From BJHL01 sp040378885 (GTDB taxonomy: Bacteria; Planctomycetota; Phycisphaerae; Phycisphaerales; UBA1924), in contig JBKDAN010000047.1 in NCBI GenBank assembly GCA_046316615.1, positions 19,543-83,542 on the forward strand: DNA of 64,000 nucleotides, given 5' to 3'. The notes under the pieces were generated by a model, which was not told the origin of the DNA, searched no databases, and was given only the letters and a program-made list of their open reading frames with translations. Each line of letters begins with the position of its first letter. The first letter of the stretch is position 1. A program made the translations under genes and the position numbers. This document shows positions 12,813-21,445 of the stretch, piece by piece.

Positions 12813-13295
12813 TCAATCGGTGGCTGTGCTCGTCATGAGCACGGAAGTTTCGTTGAAGTAGCTTGCATAAACCGCACGATCGGTGCTGTTCCACACCCAG
12901 CCCTTGGAGGCATGGCCGCGTGCGGTGCCGGTAACGACTTCAATGGCCGTCGCGTTGGCATCGCCCGCGGGGTAACGCGGGTGGCGAGGAGCTTCCTTGA
13001 GGTACTTGAGACCGATGAGCGAGCGCGTGCTCGGATCAGTCACGTCAGAGGCCGAACCCCAGCCATCGGTGGCGAAGTTCGGATACGCACCACGACGCTG
13101 GCTCTTGTAGAGTTCAACGGTGTTGTTGAGAGACTGAAGCTGCGCCTGAATGTTGCGCTGCTGGCTTTCGCTGGTCGCGCTCGAGAACTGCGGAATCACC
13201 ATCGCGCTCAGAATGCCCAGGATAATGACGACGATGAGGATCTCGACAAGCGAGAAACCTTGACGTCGTGAGATGTTCGACCCGTGCGTGAGCAT
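12813..13295 (-). CDS. Type II secretion/type IV pilin-like prepilin (small)
   Basis: 160 residues from the ATG at 13295, preceded by GGAGATCATC. The leader MLTHGSNISRRQG ends in Gly, the canonical -1 residue, before FSLVEILIVVIILGILSAM. The body VPQF-like segment here reads IPQFSSATSESQQRNIQ. First gene of the prepilin trio in the direction of transcription. It differs from its two paralogues in having the normal Gly. Confidence 0.87.
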   Translation of the reverse strand: MLTHGSNISRRQGFSLVEILIVVIILGILSAMVIPQFSSATSESQQRNIQAQLQSLNNTVELYKSQRRGAYPNFATDGWGSASDVTDPSTRSLIGLKYLKEAPRHPRYPAGDANATAIEVVTGTARGHASKGWVWNSTDRAVYASYFNETSVLMTSTATD

Positions 13296-13453
13296 GATGA
13301 TCTCCGGACGCCGCCCGTGCGACGCTCCTTCATGGAGATCGGTGTCTTGAGTCACCCGCGTGAGCAAGGACGCGCCCGGAGCCGCACGGGCCTTGCCCGT
13401 CGCCCGCATAAACCACACAGCCCGGCGAGTGCGCAGAAAAAGCGGACGTAAAT

Positions 13454-13485
13454 GAAAAATGGCACAGGCGAGGGGCCTGTGCCAT
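13454..13485 (-). terminator. Rho-independent terminator of argG
   Basis: A perfect 11-bp stem ATGGCACAGGC/GCCTGTGCCAT with a 5-nt loop, followed on the minus strand by TTTTCATTT. It lies 27 bp beyond the argG stop. Confidence 0.8.
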
Positions 13486-13511
13486 GTGCGAACTTTCGAG
13501 CTGCAACCAGC

Positions 13512-14732
13512 TTATCTGGCCAGTCCACGTTCCTTCAGAGCGCGAATGCGTTCGGGCAGGCTCAGCAGACGGATAAACCCGCCCGCGTCCTTCTGGCTGT
13601 ACACGTCTTCACCCTCGAAGCTGACCATCTTTTCCGCGTACAGGCTGTACGGGCTCTTGCGCTGCACCGCCGTGGCGTGCCCCTTGAACAGTCGAACCAC
13701 CACTTCACCCGTGATGCGCTCGCTCATCTTGGCGGCGCACGCCCACAGGCTCTCGCGCAGAGGTGTGAACCAGCGCCCGTCATACACCAGTTCCGCGAAC
13801 GTCAGGCCCAGGTGCTCGCGATAGTGCAGCGTCTCGCGATCCAGTACGAGCTCTTCCAGCCCGCGCAGACCTTCCACGATCGTTGTGCCGCCCGGCGTTT
13901 CATACAGCCCGCGGCTCTTCATGCCCACGCGACGGTTCTCCACCAGGTCCACGCGTCCCACGCCGTGCTTGCCGGCAATGTCGTTGAGTTCCGTGATGAT
14001 TTGCCACGCTTCCATCTTCTTGCCGTTGAGCGCAACGGGCCGGCCCTTTTCAAACACCAGCGCCACATCCGTGTGCGTGTTCGGAGCCTGAGTCACCGGC
14101 ACCGTCAGCATGTACGCGTCTTCGGGCGGCGCATTCCACGGGTCTTCAATCGTGCCGCCTTCGTGGCTAATGTGCCACAGATTCCGGTCACGTGAGTAGA
14201 TCTTCGTCGCGCTGGCGGTCGTGGGAATGTTGCGATCCTTCAAGTAGTCCAGCATCGCGATACGGCCGCTGAGCTTCCACTGATCCATGCGCCACGGCGC
14301 GATCACTTCCAGCTCCGGCGCGAGCGCGGCGTACGCGCTCTCGAAACGAACCTGATCGTTGCCTTTGCCCGTGCAGCCGTGGGCCAACGCGGTGCAGCCC
14401 GTCTGCTTCGCGACATTGACCTGGCCCCGCGCCAGCACAGGGCGAGCGATAGCGGTGCCCAGCAGGTAGCGACCTTCGTACTTCGCCCCGGCGATCATGG
14501 TGGGCATCACAAACTCGTCGACAAACTCCTTCCTGAGGTCGACGACATGGCACTCCACCGCGCCCGAGTCCTTTGCCTTCTTCTCAACGCCGGCCAGTTC
14601 ATCCGAGCCTTGCCCCACGTCACCGACGACACAGACGACTTCAGCGCCCGGGATGTTGTCCTTGAGCCACGGCACGATGCACGAGGTATCAAGACCACCG
14701 GAGTAAGCAAGAGCGATGCGTTTCTTCGACAT
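13512..14732 (-). CDS. argG: Argininosuccinate synthase
   Basis: 406 residues. It joins citrulline and aspartate using ATP, the penultimate step of arginine synthesis. The PP-loop ATP site ALAYSGGLDTSCI is at the N-terminus, with SPYSLYAEKM and GNDQVRFE further on as in the family. The length matches the usual 400. It lies 47 bp downstream of argF and is probably co-transcribed; a strong terminator follows. Confidence 0.95.
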   Translation of the reverse strand: MSKKRIALAYSGGLDTSCIVPWLKDNIPGAEVVCVVGDVGQGSDELAGVEKKAKDSGAVECHVVDLRKEFVDEFVMPTMIAGAKYEGRYLLGTAIARPVLARGQVNVAKQTGCTALAHGCTGKGNDQVRFESAYAALAPELEVIAPWRMDQWKLSGRIAMLDYLKDRNIPTTASATKIYSRDRNLWHISHEGGTIEDPWNAPPEDAYMLTVPVTQAPNTHTDVALVFEKGRPVALNGKKMEAWQIITELNDIAGKHGVGRVDLVENRRVGMKSRGLYETPGGTTIVEGLRGLEELVLDRETLHYREHLGLTFAELVYDGRWFTPLRESLWACAAKMSERITGEVVVRLFKGHATAVQRKSPYSLYAEKMVSFEGEDVYSQKDAGGFIRLLSLPERIRALKERGLAR

Positions 14733-14779
14733 GTTGACCTTTCAAGCTGCCCAGCCGTGCGACGCGCTGGACGCTGTGT

Positions 14780-15814
14780 TCACGTGCGAGCGTTCCCGAG
14801 AATCGCCGCGAGCAGTGCGTTCTGCGCATGCATGCGGTTCTCGGCTTGTGCATACACGACGCTGCTGGGAGCGTCGATCACTTCATCCGTCACTTCCACA
14901 CCGCGCCGCGCGGGCAGGCAGTGCATGAACTTGGACGGGCCCCAACTTGCATGTAGGCCCTTCGACGCAGTTGCCATGAGTTCCGCGTCGATCTGATAAT
15001 CGCTGAAAACCTTCAGCCGTTTGCCCGCCTCGTCGGCTTGGCCCATGCTCACCCACACATCGGTGTAAACGGCATGGTGACCTTCCACGGCGTTCAGCTT
15101 GTTCGTCACCGTCAGGGTGCTGCCAGTTTCCTTGGCAATCGCCGCGGTTTCGTCAACAAACGCTTCCAGCGGTTCATACTTCTTGGGAGTGACAACCGTG
15201 ATGTCACATCCGCAGAGCGCAGCGGCGTGCATGAGCGAGTGAGCAACGTTGTTGCCATCGCCCACATACGCGATGCGCAGTCGCTTGCCATCCACCCGGA
15301 AATCCTGCGCGAACTCCCACAGCGTCATGATGTCCGCCAGCCCCTGGCACGGGTGCTCGCGCTCGCTCAGCGCGTTGATGACCGGTACGTTTGCGTGCTC
15401 AGCCAGTTCTTCAACAATCGCCTGGCTGTACACGCGAGCGATGATGCAGTGCAGCCAGCGCTCCAGGTTCTTGGCATAGTCCTTCACGGCTTCGCGCTCA
15501 CCGAGCCGCTGCACGCTGTGATCCATGTAGATCGCGTGCCCTCCCAGCATCGTGAAGCCCGTCTCAAATGTGATGCGCGTCCGCAGGCTCGCTTTCTCAA
15601 AGATGAGAATGCCGTGCATGCCCTTGAGAACGTCCGCGTATGCCACGCGGTTGCTCTTGATCTTCGCAGCCAGTTGCAGCAGTTCGCGCACACACGTCGG
15701 CGTGAGTTGCGTGAGCGTCAGCAGGTCCTTGCCTGCCAGTTCGCGCACGCTTGCATACGGCTCATGGTCGAGCACGGCGTTGGGCACATACGTCTGTGGA
15801 GCGGCTGGTGTCAT
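14780..15814 (-). CDS. argF: Ornithine carbamoyltransferase
   Basis: 344 residues from the ATG at 15814 (MTPAAPQT). It makes citrulline from ornithine and carbamoyl phosphate. The carbamoyl-phosphate motif appears as KASLRTRITFE, variant of the common STRTR (here SLRTR). HPCQ is present in EREHPCQGLAD, and the ornithine-site region ends in HCLPARRG. The open frame extends 28 codons upstream to 15898, but homologues start near the chosen ATG. No clear ribosome site is seen. The substrate carbamoyl phosphate would come from carB nearby. Confidence 0.92.
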   Translation of the reverse strand: MTPAAPQTYVPNAVLDHEPYASVRELAGKDLLTLTQLTPTCVRELLQLAAKIKSNRVAYADVLKGMHGILIFEKASLRTRITFETGFTMLGGHAIYMDHSVQRLGEREAVKDYAKNLERWLHCIIARVYSQAIVEELAEHANVPVINALSEREHPCQGLADIMTLWEFAQDFRVDGKRLRIAYVGDGNNVAHSLMHAAALCGCDITVVTPKKYEPLEAFVDETAAIAKETGSTLTVTNKLNAVEGHHAVYTDVWVSMGQADEAGKRLKVFSDYQIDAELMATASKGLHASWGPSKFMHCLPARRGVEVTDEVIDAPSSVVYAQAENRMHAQNALLAAILGNART

Positions 15815-15980
15815 CGTCGTGCAATCATTCGTGAACGTGCGTGCGAGTTTCACTATTCTCGCTGCTGAAGCTGCGTCGCCGCTGCAACGAAATGGCAAGC
15901 GGTCCCTCGCGTGCCGTAACGATACAAGTCACGCGCCCCAAGTTCGCTTCGCCGCTTGAAAAAATTGCGTTTAGGTCACA

Positions 15981-16742
15981 CTATCCCACAGCGTCGTAGT
16001 CGACGTACCAGCGAACCTCCGCCGCGTCGATCATGGGCAAAACACCCGCTTTGCGCACGCTGAATTCCCCGCGCCAGCGATGAATGCCCGACGCCGCTTG
16101 CTTGCCCGTCGCGACGATCGCCAGCAAGCGGGCTCCCCGCACCGCGGCACCCGTCATACCCACACGAGCGGGCGCATCTGCCATCACAGGCGTCGTCGCC
16201 ACGAGCGTGTCCTGCGACCCGCCGTCAATCACGCCCGACCACGCGCCGTCTGGCAACTGCTCAACCAGCACGACATCTAGCCGATCCTGTCCCTTCTCGC
16301 GCCAACCCAGGTGCTCGCGAAGCTGTGTCTCGTAAGCGGTGGCGGCGTCAGGGCGGGACGTGTCAATGCGGTGGGCCTGCTCGCGCGGCATGCCCGAACC
16401 TTCGACGACCAGTCCCTCCAGAATCGAACCACGGTGCTGCGGGTCGTCTTCCGACACCATCGCCTCATCGACCAGCCACACCCGCGTGCGGGACCACGGA
16501 AACTCGCGGTAGAGTGGGTCAGTCATCATGCGCCGCACGATGGGAACAACGCCTCCAGAGAAGCTGATGGCCAGTTGGAAGTCGCCAAACGTGCGTATGC
16601 AGTTGCGGGCGTGCACCGCGATGTCAGCGAGCAGTGCGTCGTGGACGGCGTCGCGATCTTCTCGCATGACCACGCCGCCCGGCAAGCGAGGCAGTGGGGG
16701 CGGGTTGCCTCCAACAAGGTCAAATGTGGGGCGATCTTCCAC
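15981..16742 (-). CDS. pgl: 6-phosphogluconolactonase-like protein
   Basis: 253 residues, glucosamine-6-phosphate isomerase/6-phosphogluconolactonase family. The phosphate loop LAISFSGGVVPI stands where LSGGSTP occurs in the family, and the acidic region reads RVWLVDEAMVSEDDPQHRGS, equivalent to DERxVxxxxxxSN. This would hydrolyse 6-phosphogluconolactone in the oxidative pentose phosphate pathway. The start is GTG at 16742; ATG at 16667 is an alternative. Divergent from thiE. Confidence 0.8.
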   Translation of the reverse strand: MEDRPTFDLVGGNPPPLPRLPGGVVMREDRDAVHDALLADIAVHARNCIRTFGDFQLAISFSGGVVPIVRRMMTDPLYREFPWSRTRVWLVDEAMVSEDDPQHRGSILEGLVVEGSGMPREQAHRIDTSRPDAATAYETQLREHLGWREKGQDRLDVVLVEQLPDGAWSGVIDGGSQDTLVATTPVMADAPARVGMTGAAVRGARLLAIVATGKQAASGIHRWRGEFSVRKAGVLPMIDAAEVRWYVDYDAVG

Positions 16743-16810
16743 GCATTGAGCGTAGCAGACCGCCCGCCACCAGCGTGCTGCAAGCCCACTTCGCCGGGCT
16801 ACCTTCCACT

Positions 16811-17860
16811 ATGGAAGCGGCTTTGCGCATGCTCGACGCCAACCTCAACCGTGCCCGCGAAGGCCTGCGCGTGGTGGAGGATGCGGCGCGGTTTGCACTC
16901 GATGACGCAGCGACAAGCCGAGAAGCCAAGCGGATTCGCCACGAGCTCGCCGTCGCCATGACGCAGTTGGGCGTGGCGGATCAGGCATTGCTCGACGCGC
17001 GAGACACGCCCGGTGATGTGGGGATCTCACACTCGGGCGCGAGCGATCAACGTCGCGAGCAGCTCTCCACCCTGGTGCACGCCAATGCAGGCCGTGTGGC
17101 GGAGGCCCTTCGTGTCATCGAAGAGTGCTCCAAGCTGCTCGGCAGGAGCGACGTCGCACACAGCGTCGAATCACTGCGATACGCCACGTACACGCTGCAC
17201 CAGCAGGTCGCAGGGCGGCTTGTTCGCTCGCCCCGCCAGTATCGGTTGTGTGTGCTACTGACCGAGCGTTTGTGCAGCAAGCCTTGGGACGAAGTCGCGG
17301 CACAGGCCATCGCTGGCGGGGCCGACTGCCTCCAACTACGGGAAAAGGACCTGCCCGACGCCGAACTCCTCAGGCGTGCACGACGGCTGGTGTCGCTCGC
17401 CAGCAGCTGCGCCGTGTACATCAACGATCGTCCTGACATCGCCCTACTCGCCCAAGCAACGGGCGTGCACCTCGGACAGACAGACATGCCACTCGCGGAC
17501 GCACGCTCGCTGGCCGGCTCGCGGCTGCTGATCGGCGTGTCGACGGAGAATCTCAACCAAGCACGTGCCGCAGCCACCGGCGGAGCGGACATCTGCGGCG
17601 TGGGACCAATGTTCCCGACCACGACCAAAGACAAGCCGCGACTCGCGGGGCCGGGTTACCTTCAGGCGTTTCTGACAGATGAAGTGACCCGTCGCGTGCC
17701 GCATCTTGCAATCGGCGGAATCTCGCCGATGAACGTGCAGCAACTTTCGGCGGTTGGTTGCCGGGGTGTAGCCGTGAGTAGTGTGGTGTGCGGCGCCGAC
17801 AATCCCCGACGCGTGTGCGAAGAACTCGTCGCAGCCCTGCCGCCAGTAGTCAGCAACTGA
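16811..17860 (+). CDS. thiE: ThiD2-ThiE fusion, thiamine phosphate synthase
   Basis: 349 residues in two parts. Residues 1-130 (RMLDANLNRAREGLRVVED, then HANAGRVAEALRVIEE) match the ThiD2 domain, proposed in the literature to replace the HMP-phosphate kinase ThiD. Residues 145-349 are a TIM-barrel ThiE: LQLREKD, VYINDRPDIAL, GVHLGQTDMP, GVGPMFPTTTK and an AIGGISP phosphate loop. It joins HMP-pyrophosphate to thiazole phosphate. The start is ATG at 16811, in phase with the conserved domain; the upstream frame overlaps pgl. It is followed after 41 bp by an M16 peptidase. Confidence 0.9.
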   Translation: MEAALRMLDANLNRAREGLRVVEDAARFALDDAATSREAKRIRHELAVAMTQLGVADQALLDARDTPGDVGISHSGASDQRREQLSTLVHANAGRVAEALRVIEECSKLLGRSDVAHSVESLRYATYTLHQQVAGRLVRSPRQYRLCVLLTERLCSKPWDEVAAQAIAGGADCLQLREKDLPDAELLRRARRLVSLASSCAVYINDRPDIALLAQATGVHLGQTDMPLADARSLAGSRLLIGVSTENLNQARAAATGGADICGVGPMFPTTTKDKPRLAGPGYLQAFLTDEVTRRVPHLAIGGISPMNVQQLSAVGCRGVAVSSVVCGADNPRRVCEELVAALPPVVSN

Positions 17861-17901
17861 ATCATTCAACCAAGTCCATCATCGACATCAGTAAACGAAC
17901 C

Positions 17902-19125
17902 ATGGCTTACACCTTCCACCAAGCGATCCTTCCCAATGGCCTCACAATTGTGGGTGAGGTCGATCCCACGGCGCATTCCGCTGCTGCCGGCTTCTTCGTC
18001 AAGACCGGGGCTCGCGACGAAGCCACGCCGCTCATGGGTGTCAGCCACTTCCTTGAGCACATGATGTTCAAGGGCACGCACGACATCACCGCGGAAGAAC
18101 TCAACCAACGCTTCGACGCGATGGGCGCGAAGAACAACGCCTACACGAGCAACGAGATCACGTGCTTCTACGCGCATCTGCTGCCTGAACGATCCGGTGA
18201 AGGCATCGATCTGCTCTCTCGCATGATGCGTCCCGCGCTGCGCCAAGGCGACTTCGACACCGAAAAGGGCGTGATTCTCGAAGAGATCGCGATGTACGAT
18301 GACAACCCGTTCTTCATCTTGTACGAATCGGTGCTAGAGAAACACTTCGGCCGCCACACGCTCAGTCACAAGGTGCTGGGGACCAACCAAAGCATCACCA
18401 ATCTCACGCGTGATCAGATGCAGACGTACTTCGACTCGCGCTACAGCGCGGACAACACCGTTGTCGCGCTCGCGGGTCGGCTTGACTTCAATGCTGCCGT
18501 CGCCCAGATCAATCAACTCTGCGGTGCGTGGCGCCGCACCAGCGTGACGCGCGACAACGCTCCGCCCAAGCTCGCAGGTGAGCACTTCACGGTTCACAGC
18601 GAGAAAGTCAATCGCGGGTATCTGCTGGCCATGTGCCCCGCGCCCGCATTCGACGACGAACGTCGCTACGCTGCGGCGTTGGTATCGCAGGTGCTTGGCA
18701 TGCCCGACAACAGTCTCCTGCACTGGGCGCTCATCGAGCCCGGCATTGCGGAAGAAGCGCAAGCCGTCTATGACGGCAACGACGGCAGCGGCCAGTGCTT
18801 TGTCTTCGCATCCTGTGATCCTGCACGTATCGATGACGTTTGGGAGATCACGCGGAAGCAGATGCGCGACGTTCGCGACTCGTTGACCCAGGACGATCTT
18901 GACCGCCTGCTCGCGAAAACCGTCACTGGAGCGACGATCTCGGGCGAGCGCCCCCATGACCGCATGCATCGCCTCGGACGTGTCTTTACCTACCTGCGTC
19001 GGTACTGGCCGCTTGAGGAAGAACTCGATCGCATGTCGCGCGTGACACTGGCGGATATGCGGGCATACTGCGACGCCTTCCCGCTTGAACCCGTCACCGT
19101 GGGGCGGCTGCTTCCCAAAGCGTGA
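17902..19125 (+). CDS. M16 family zinc metallopeptidase
   Basis: 407 residues from ATG at 17902 (MAYTFHQAILPNGL). The inverted zinc motif HFLEH in GVSHFLEHMMFKGT is at residues about 50-54, and the third ligand region LEEIAMYDDNP comes about 75 residues later. The second half (peptidase M16 C-terminal domain) has the YGLVM-like RGYLLAMCPAP. The family includes processing peptidases and PqqL/insulinase relatives; a soluble cytoplasmic role is likely because there is no signal peptide. Known substrates of bacterial members vary, so none is proposed. Confidence 0.9.
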   Translation: MAYTFHQAILPNGLTIVGEVDPTAHSAAAGFFVKTGARDEATPLMGVSHFLEHMMFKGTHDITAEELNQRFDAMGAKNNAYTSNEITCFYAHLLPERSGEGIDLLSRMMRPALRQGDFDTEKGVILEEIAMYDDNPFFILYESVLEKHFGRHTLSHKVLGTNQSITNLTRDQMQTYFDSRYSADNTVVALAGRLDFNAAVAQINQLCGAWRRTSVTRDNAPPKLAGEHFTVHSEKVNRGYLLAMCPAPAFDDERRYAAALVSQVLGMPDNSLLHWALIEPGIAEEAQAVYDGNDGSGQCFVFASCDPARIDDVWEITRKQMRDVRDSLTQDDLDRLLAKTVTGATISGERPHDRMHRLGRVFTYLRRYWPLEEELDRMSRVTLADMRAYCDAFPLEPVTVGRLLPKA

Positions 19126-19152
19126 CCTTCCCCGCGAACCAACGGCGTTTGG

Positions 19153-19165
19153 CGGGACCGTTTCA
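19153..19165. promoter_or_regulatory. Weak distal copy of the LacI-family operator
   Basis: CGGGACCGTTTCA. It keeps the GTTTCA half-site and, with flanks (GGGACCGTTTCAGTCT), matches 13 of 16 bases of the proximal site at 19294-19306. The centres are 141 bp apart, a spacing that would allow looping. This could also be chance. Confidence 0.35.
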
Positions 19166-19275
19166 GTCTGATAAGGCCTCAGGTCCGCCCTCGGTGCCCC
19201 GTGTTTTCGCTTGGCAGGCACAAATTTTCTTCACATAATCGGGGGCCGAGGCTAGGCGCAGGCGGGTGTTTCGTG

Positions 19276-19306
19276 TACATTGTGCACATCGGTTGGAACT
19301 GTTTCA
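19276..19306 (+). promoter_or_regulatory. Promoter -10 and LacI-family operator of the PEP-CTERM gene
   Basis: TACATT at 19276-19281 is preceded by GTGTTTCGTG, very like the lacI promoter (GTGTTTCTGG-TACATT). The operator TGGAACTGTTTCA (19294-19306) follows, one base from the perfect palindrome at lacI. A repressor here would sit just downstream of the start of transcription. A ribosome site AAAGGAGA then precedes the ATG at 19334. Confidence 0.65.
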
Positions 19307-19333
19307 GTCCCGAGAGGGACAAAGGAGAGATCT

Positions 19334-20020
19334 ATGACGAGTGTGAAAGTTGCAGCAGTGGTCGCGCTCTTGAGCGCGTCGGCGGCTCAGGCCGTGGTCG
19401 TCGGTGTGGAAAGTTCGTCCTCACCGTGGTTGGGTTTCATGAACGTGTTTAATCTGCCCTCCAACGGTGGCGCGTTCCAGTTCGCCAGCGGCTGGGGTGT
19501 TCCCGACCTTCGCGCGACGTTCAATGACCCCGCACAGGCGGTCACCATGCTCCCCAACACCATTGGCGATACCAATGAGTATTGGTACATCGGTCAAGGC
19601 ACCAACCCAGGTGGTCCCGGCGCTCCCGGCAACAAGATCATGGAAGCCAACCTCTTCCAGCAGCGCAGCGACGGCTCGCTCTCGGGCACGACGGTGACCT
19701 TTAACGGTTTCGTCACTGCCAACACCCTGACGAGCGCCCACGAAGCCCGCATCTTCATCCGCGACTTCGCTCCTGACTTCTCGTCCTTCAACGAGACCAT
19801 CATCTCCGCTCCCGCCAGCGGCGCGTTCAGCCTCTCGCTGGTCACGCTTCCCGGCACTACCCGCAACGTCCAATGGGGCATGCAGCTCAAGGGCGTGAAC
19901 GTGTGGACCACGGACACCGCTCCCTTCGGCAGCATCACGTACTCGTCGGTCCCCGGTCCCGGCGCTCTGGCTGTTGCCGGCGTGCTCGGCCTGGCCGCGA
20001 CACGTCGCCGCCGCGCCTGA
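19334..20020 (+). CDS. Secreted protein with PEP-CTERM-like sorting tail
   Basis: 228 residues. Signal peptide MTSVKVAAVVALLSASAAQA; a Gly/Ser/Asn-rich beta-type middle without a family I can name; and a C-terminal PGPGALAVAGVLGLAATRRRRA that has the Pro-rich turn, hydrophobic helix and Arg cluster of PEP-CTERM tails. Such tails direct proteins to exosortase-type processing at the envelope. The start at ATG 19334 is set by AAAGGAGA. The promoter carries the same operator as lacI and GH17, so it probably belongs to the beta-glucan regulon. A strong terminator follows. Confidence 0.8.
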   Translation: MTSVKVAAVVALLSASAAQAVVVGVESSSSPWLGFMNVFNLPSNGGAFQFASGWGVPDLRATFNDPAQAVTMLPNTIGDTNEYWYIGQGTNPGGPGAPGNKIMEANLFQQRSDGSLSGTTVTFNGFVTANTLTSAHEARIFIRDFAPDFSSFNETIISAPASGAFSLSLVTLPGTTRNVQWGMQLKGVNVWTTDTAPFGSITYSSVPGPGALAVAGVLGLAATRRRRA

Positions 20021-20049
20021 TCTCTTTGTTTCACCTTCCCTCCAGGAAG

Positions 20050-20085
20050 AACACCGCCGAGCTCTGCTTGGCGGTGTTTTCTTTT
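20050..20085 (+). terminator. Rho-independent terminator of the PEP-CTERM gene
   Basis: Perfect 9-bp stem AACACCGCC/GGCGGTGTT with an 11-nt loop, followed by TTCTTTT. It ends the plus-strand transcript before the convergent GH17 gene. Confidence 0.88.
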
Positions 20086-20114
20086 GCCCTGCTCCCCGCA
20101 CGCTTTGCATCAAC

Positions 20115-20147
20115 GAAAAACGCGGCAATCAGTCGCTGATCGCCGCG
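20115..20147 (-). terminator. Rho-independent terminator of the GH17 gene
   Basis: On the minus strand a 12-bp stem (CGCGGCGATCAG with CTGATTGCCGCG, one G-T pair) closes a CGA loop and is followed by TTTTT. Confidence 0.88.
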
Positions 20148-20175
20148 TCTCTGAGCTTGCAACTGCCCAACGCCG

Positions 20176-21213
20176 TTACTTTGCAGCCGGCTGATTCTGC
20201 ATCACCAGCTTGGGCTTGCGATTGCTGAAGTACACGCCCCAGTGCTTCTCAACTTCATTGGGTTCGCGTCCGCCCTTCCACTTCTCGTCAAAGGCCTGGA
20301 ACCAGAAGTACGGAATGTGGTGTGAATTCGCCCAGTCGTGCACTGCCCGGTAGAACACTTCCTGCGGCTTTTCGCCCCACGGCCCAAGGACCCCTTCCGC
20401 CTGGTAGCCCTCGTTGCCGCGATCCGTTGCCCAGCCGATCTCAGTTACAACGAAAGGCAAGCCCGGGTGGCGAGCGTTGACCTTCGCCCAGACATCCTGC
20501 GACCAGGCAAGCGCATTCTCCAGTCGCTGCTTGTTCCACATCGCGTAGATGTGCACCGCCGCGAAATCGACCTCTGGCGCGACCTTGTCACTGTCCGCCG
20601 AAAGCCAGAACTCGTAGCCATCGCACGTGGTGACCGGTTGCGACACCGCAGCCCTCACCGTGCGAATGTGCTTGATGAGTGAGTCCGTCGTGCAGCGATA
20701 CGCGCTCCAGAAAACCTGCGTTTCGTTGCCGACACCAATCGCCGCGACCTCGTTGCGATAGGTGTTGGCCAGGCGAATCCCCTCAGCCACCTGCTGGCGG
20801 TTTCTCTCGGCGTGCTCGGCGCTCGTCGCGATGACGTTGCCGCCCTGATCGAGCTGGGTCTCCGGCGCGATCCAGATGCCGAGCATCAGCTTCAGGGGCA
20901 GTTTCTCCTCGCGGATGGTCTGCAACAAGAACTCGGTCGCTTCACCCGCTCCGTACATGCGTACATACCGCCAGTGCTTCGCCATGATGCGAGCATCCTC
21001 CGCGACTTGTTCACGCGTCGGTTGCGGGCCGCTATCGGGCGTTTGACCGTCACGGTGGGGGCCGTAGCAGATGTTGGCACCGACCCACTCACCGTTCTGA
21101 ATGAACGAGATGGGCCGCCTCGCATCTGAGTCAGAGGCAGCCGCGTGATGGGACGCACAACCGGGCAGCATGGCGACGAGCGCCGCACCCAGCACACAAA
21201 CAAGTGCACGCAT
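20176..21213 (-). CDS. GH17-type beta-1,3-glucanase, lipoprotein
   Basis: 345 residues from ATG at 21213, preceded by GAAGGA. The signal peptide ends in a lipobox, LPGC, with Cys19, so it should be lipid-anchored in the envelope. The GH17 fold is clear: ICYGPHRDGQTPD, YVRMYGAGE, the acid/base GNE (Glu164 in GVGNETQVFW) and the nucleophile TEIGW (Glu258). GH17 enzymes act on beta-1,3-glucans such as laminarin. Its promoter overlaps an operator shared with the divergent lacI, so it should be induced with the rest of the locus. The frame upstream of 21213 lacks a signal sequence and is not used. Confidence 0.88.
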   Translation of the reverse strand: MRALVCVLGAALVAMLPGCASHHAAASDSDARRPISFIQNGEWVGANICYGPHRDGQTPDSGPQPTREQVAEDARIMAKHWRYVRMYGAGEATEFLLQTIREEKLPLKLMLGIWIAPETQLDQGGNVIATSAEHAERNRQQVAEGIRLANTYRNEVAAIGVGNETQVFWSAYRCTTDSLIKHIRTVRAAVSQPVTTCDGYEFWLSADSDKVAPEVDFAAVHIYAMWNKQRLENALAWSQDVWAKVNARHPGLPFVVTEIGWATDRGNEGYQAEGVLGPWGEKPQEVFYRAVHDWANSHHIPYFWFQAFDEKWKGGREPNEVEKHWGVYFSNRKPKLVMQNQPAAK

Positions 21214-21278
21214 GACAGATCCTTCGTGTTGGAGGAACGTTTCTCGGGCGGACAATCAGGCTTCGACCTGAAGGCCGC

Positions 21279-21315
21279 AATATACCGACAAGCGGAATCA
21301 ATTGCAACTGTTTCA
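21279..21315 (-). promoter_or_regulatory. GH17 promoter with overlapping LacI-family operator
   Basis: On the minus strand TTGCAA (21302-21307) and TATATT (21279-21284) are spaced by 17 bp. The operator TGCAACTGTTTCA (plus-strand reading, 21303-21315) overlaps the -35 box, so a bound repressor would block RNA polymerase. It differs by one base from the palindrome at lacI. Confidence 0.7.
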
Positions 21316-21445
21316 GGCGTTTGCGTACCCCTCGAAAACCCCGAGTGAGGCGTATTCCCGACACCTCAACAACACTGCAAGTGCCATAAACAAAGTGACT
21401 TCCCGTTGTGGACGAAAAATGTTGTCGATTTCACGCCAAGCCCTC

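Noticed and set aside
13452..14195. 247-residue plus-strand open frame
   Set aside because: Antisense to argG.
15847..15856. GAGTTTCACT upstream of argF as a LacI operator
   Set aside because: Only half of the palindrome matches and the gene is unrelated to sugar use.
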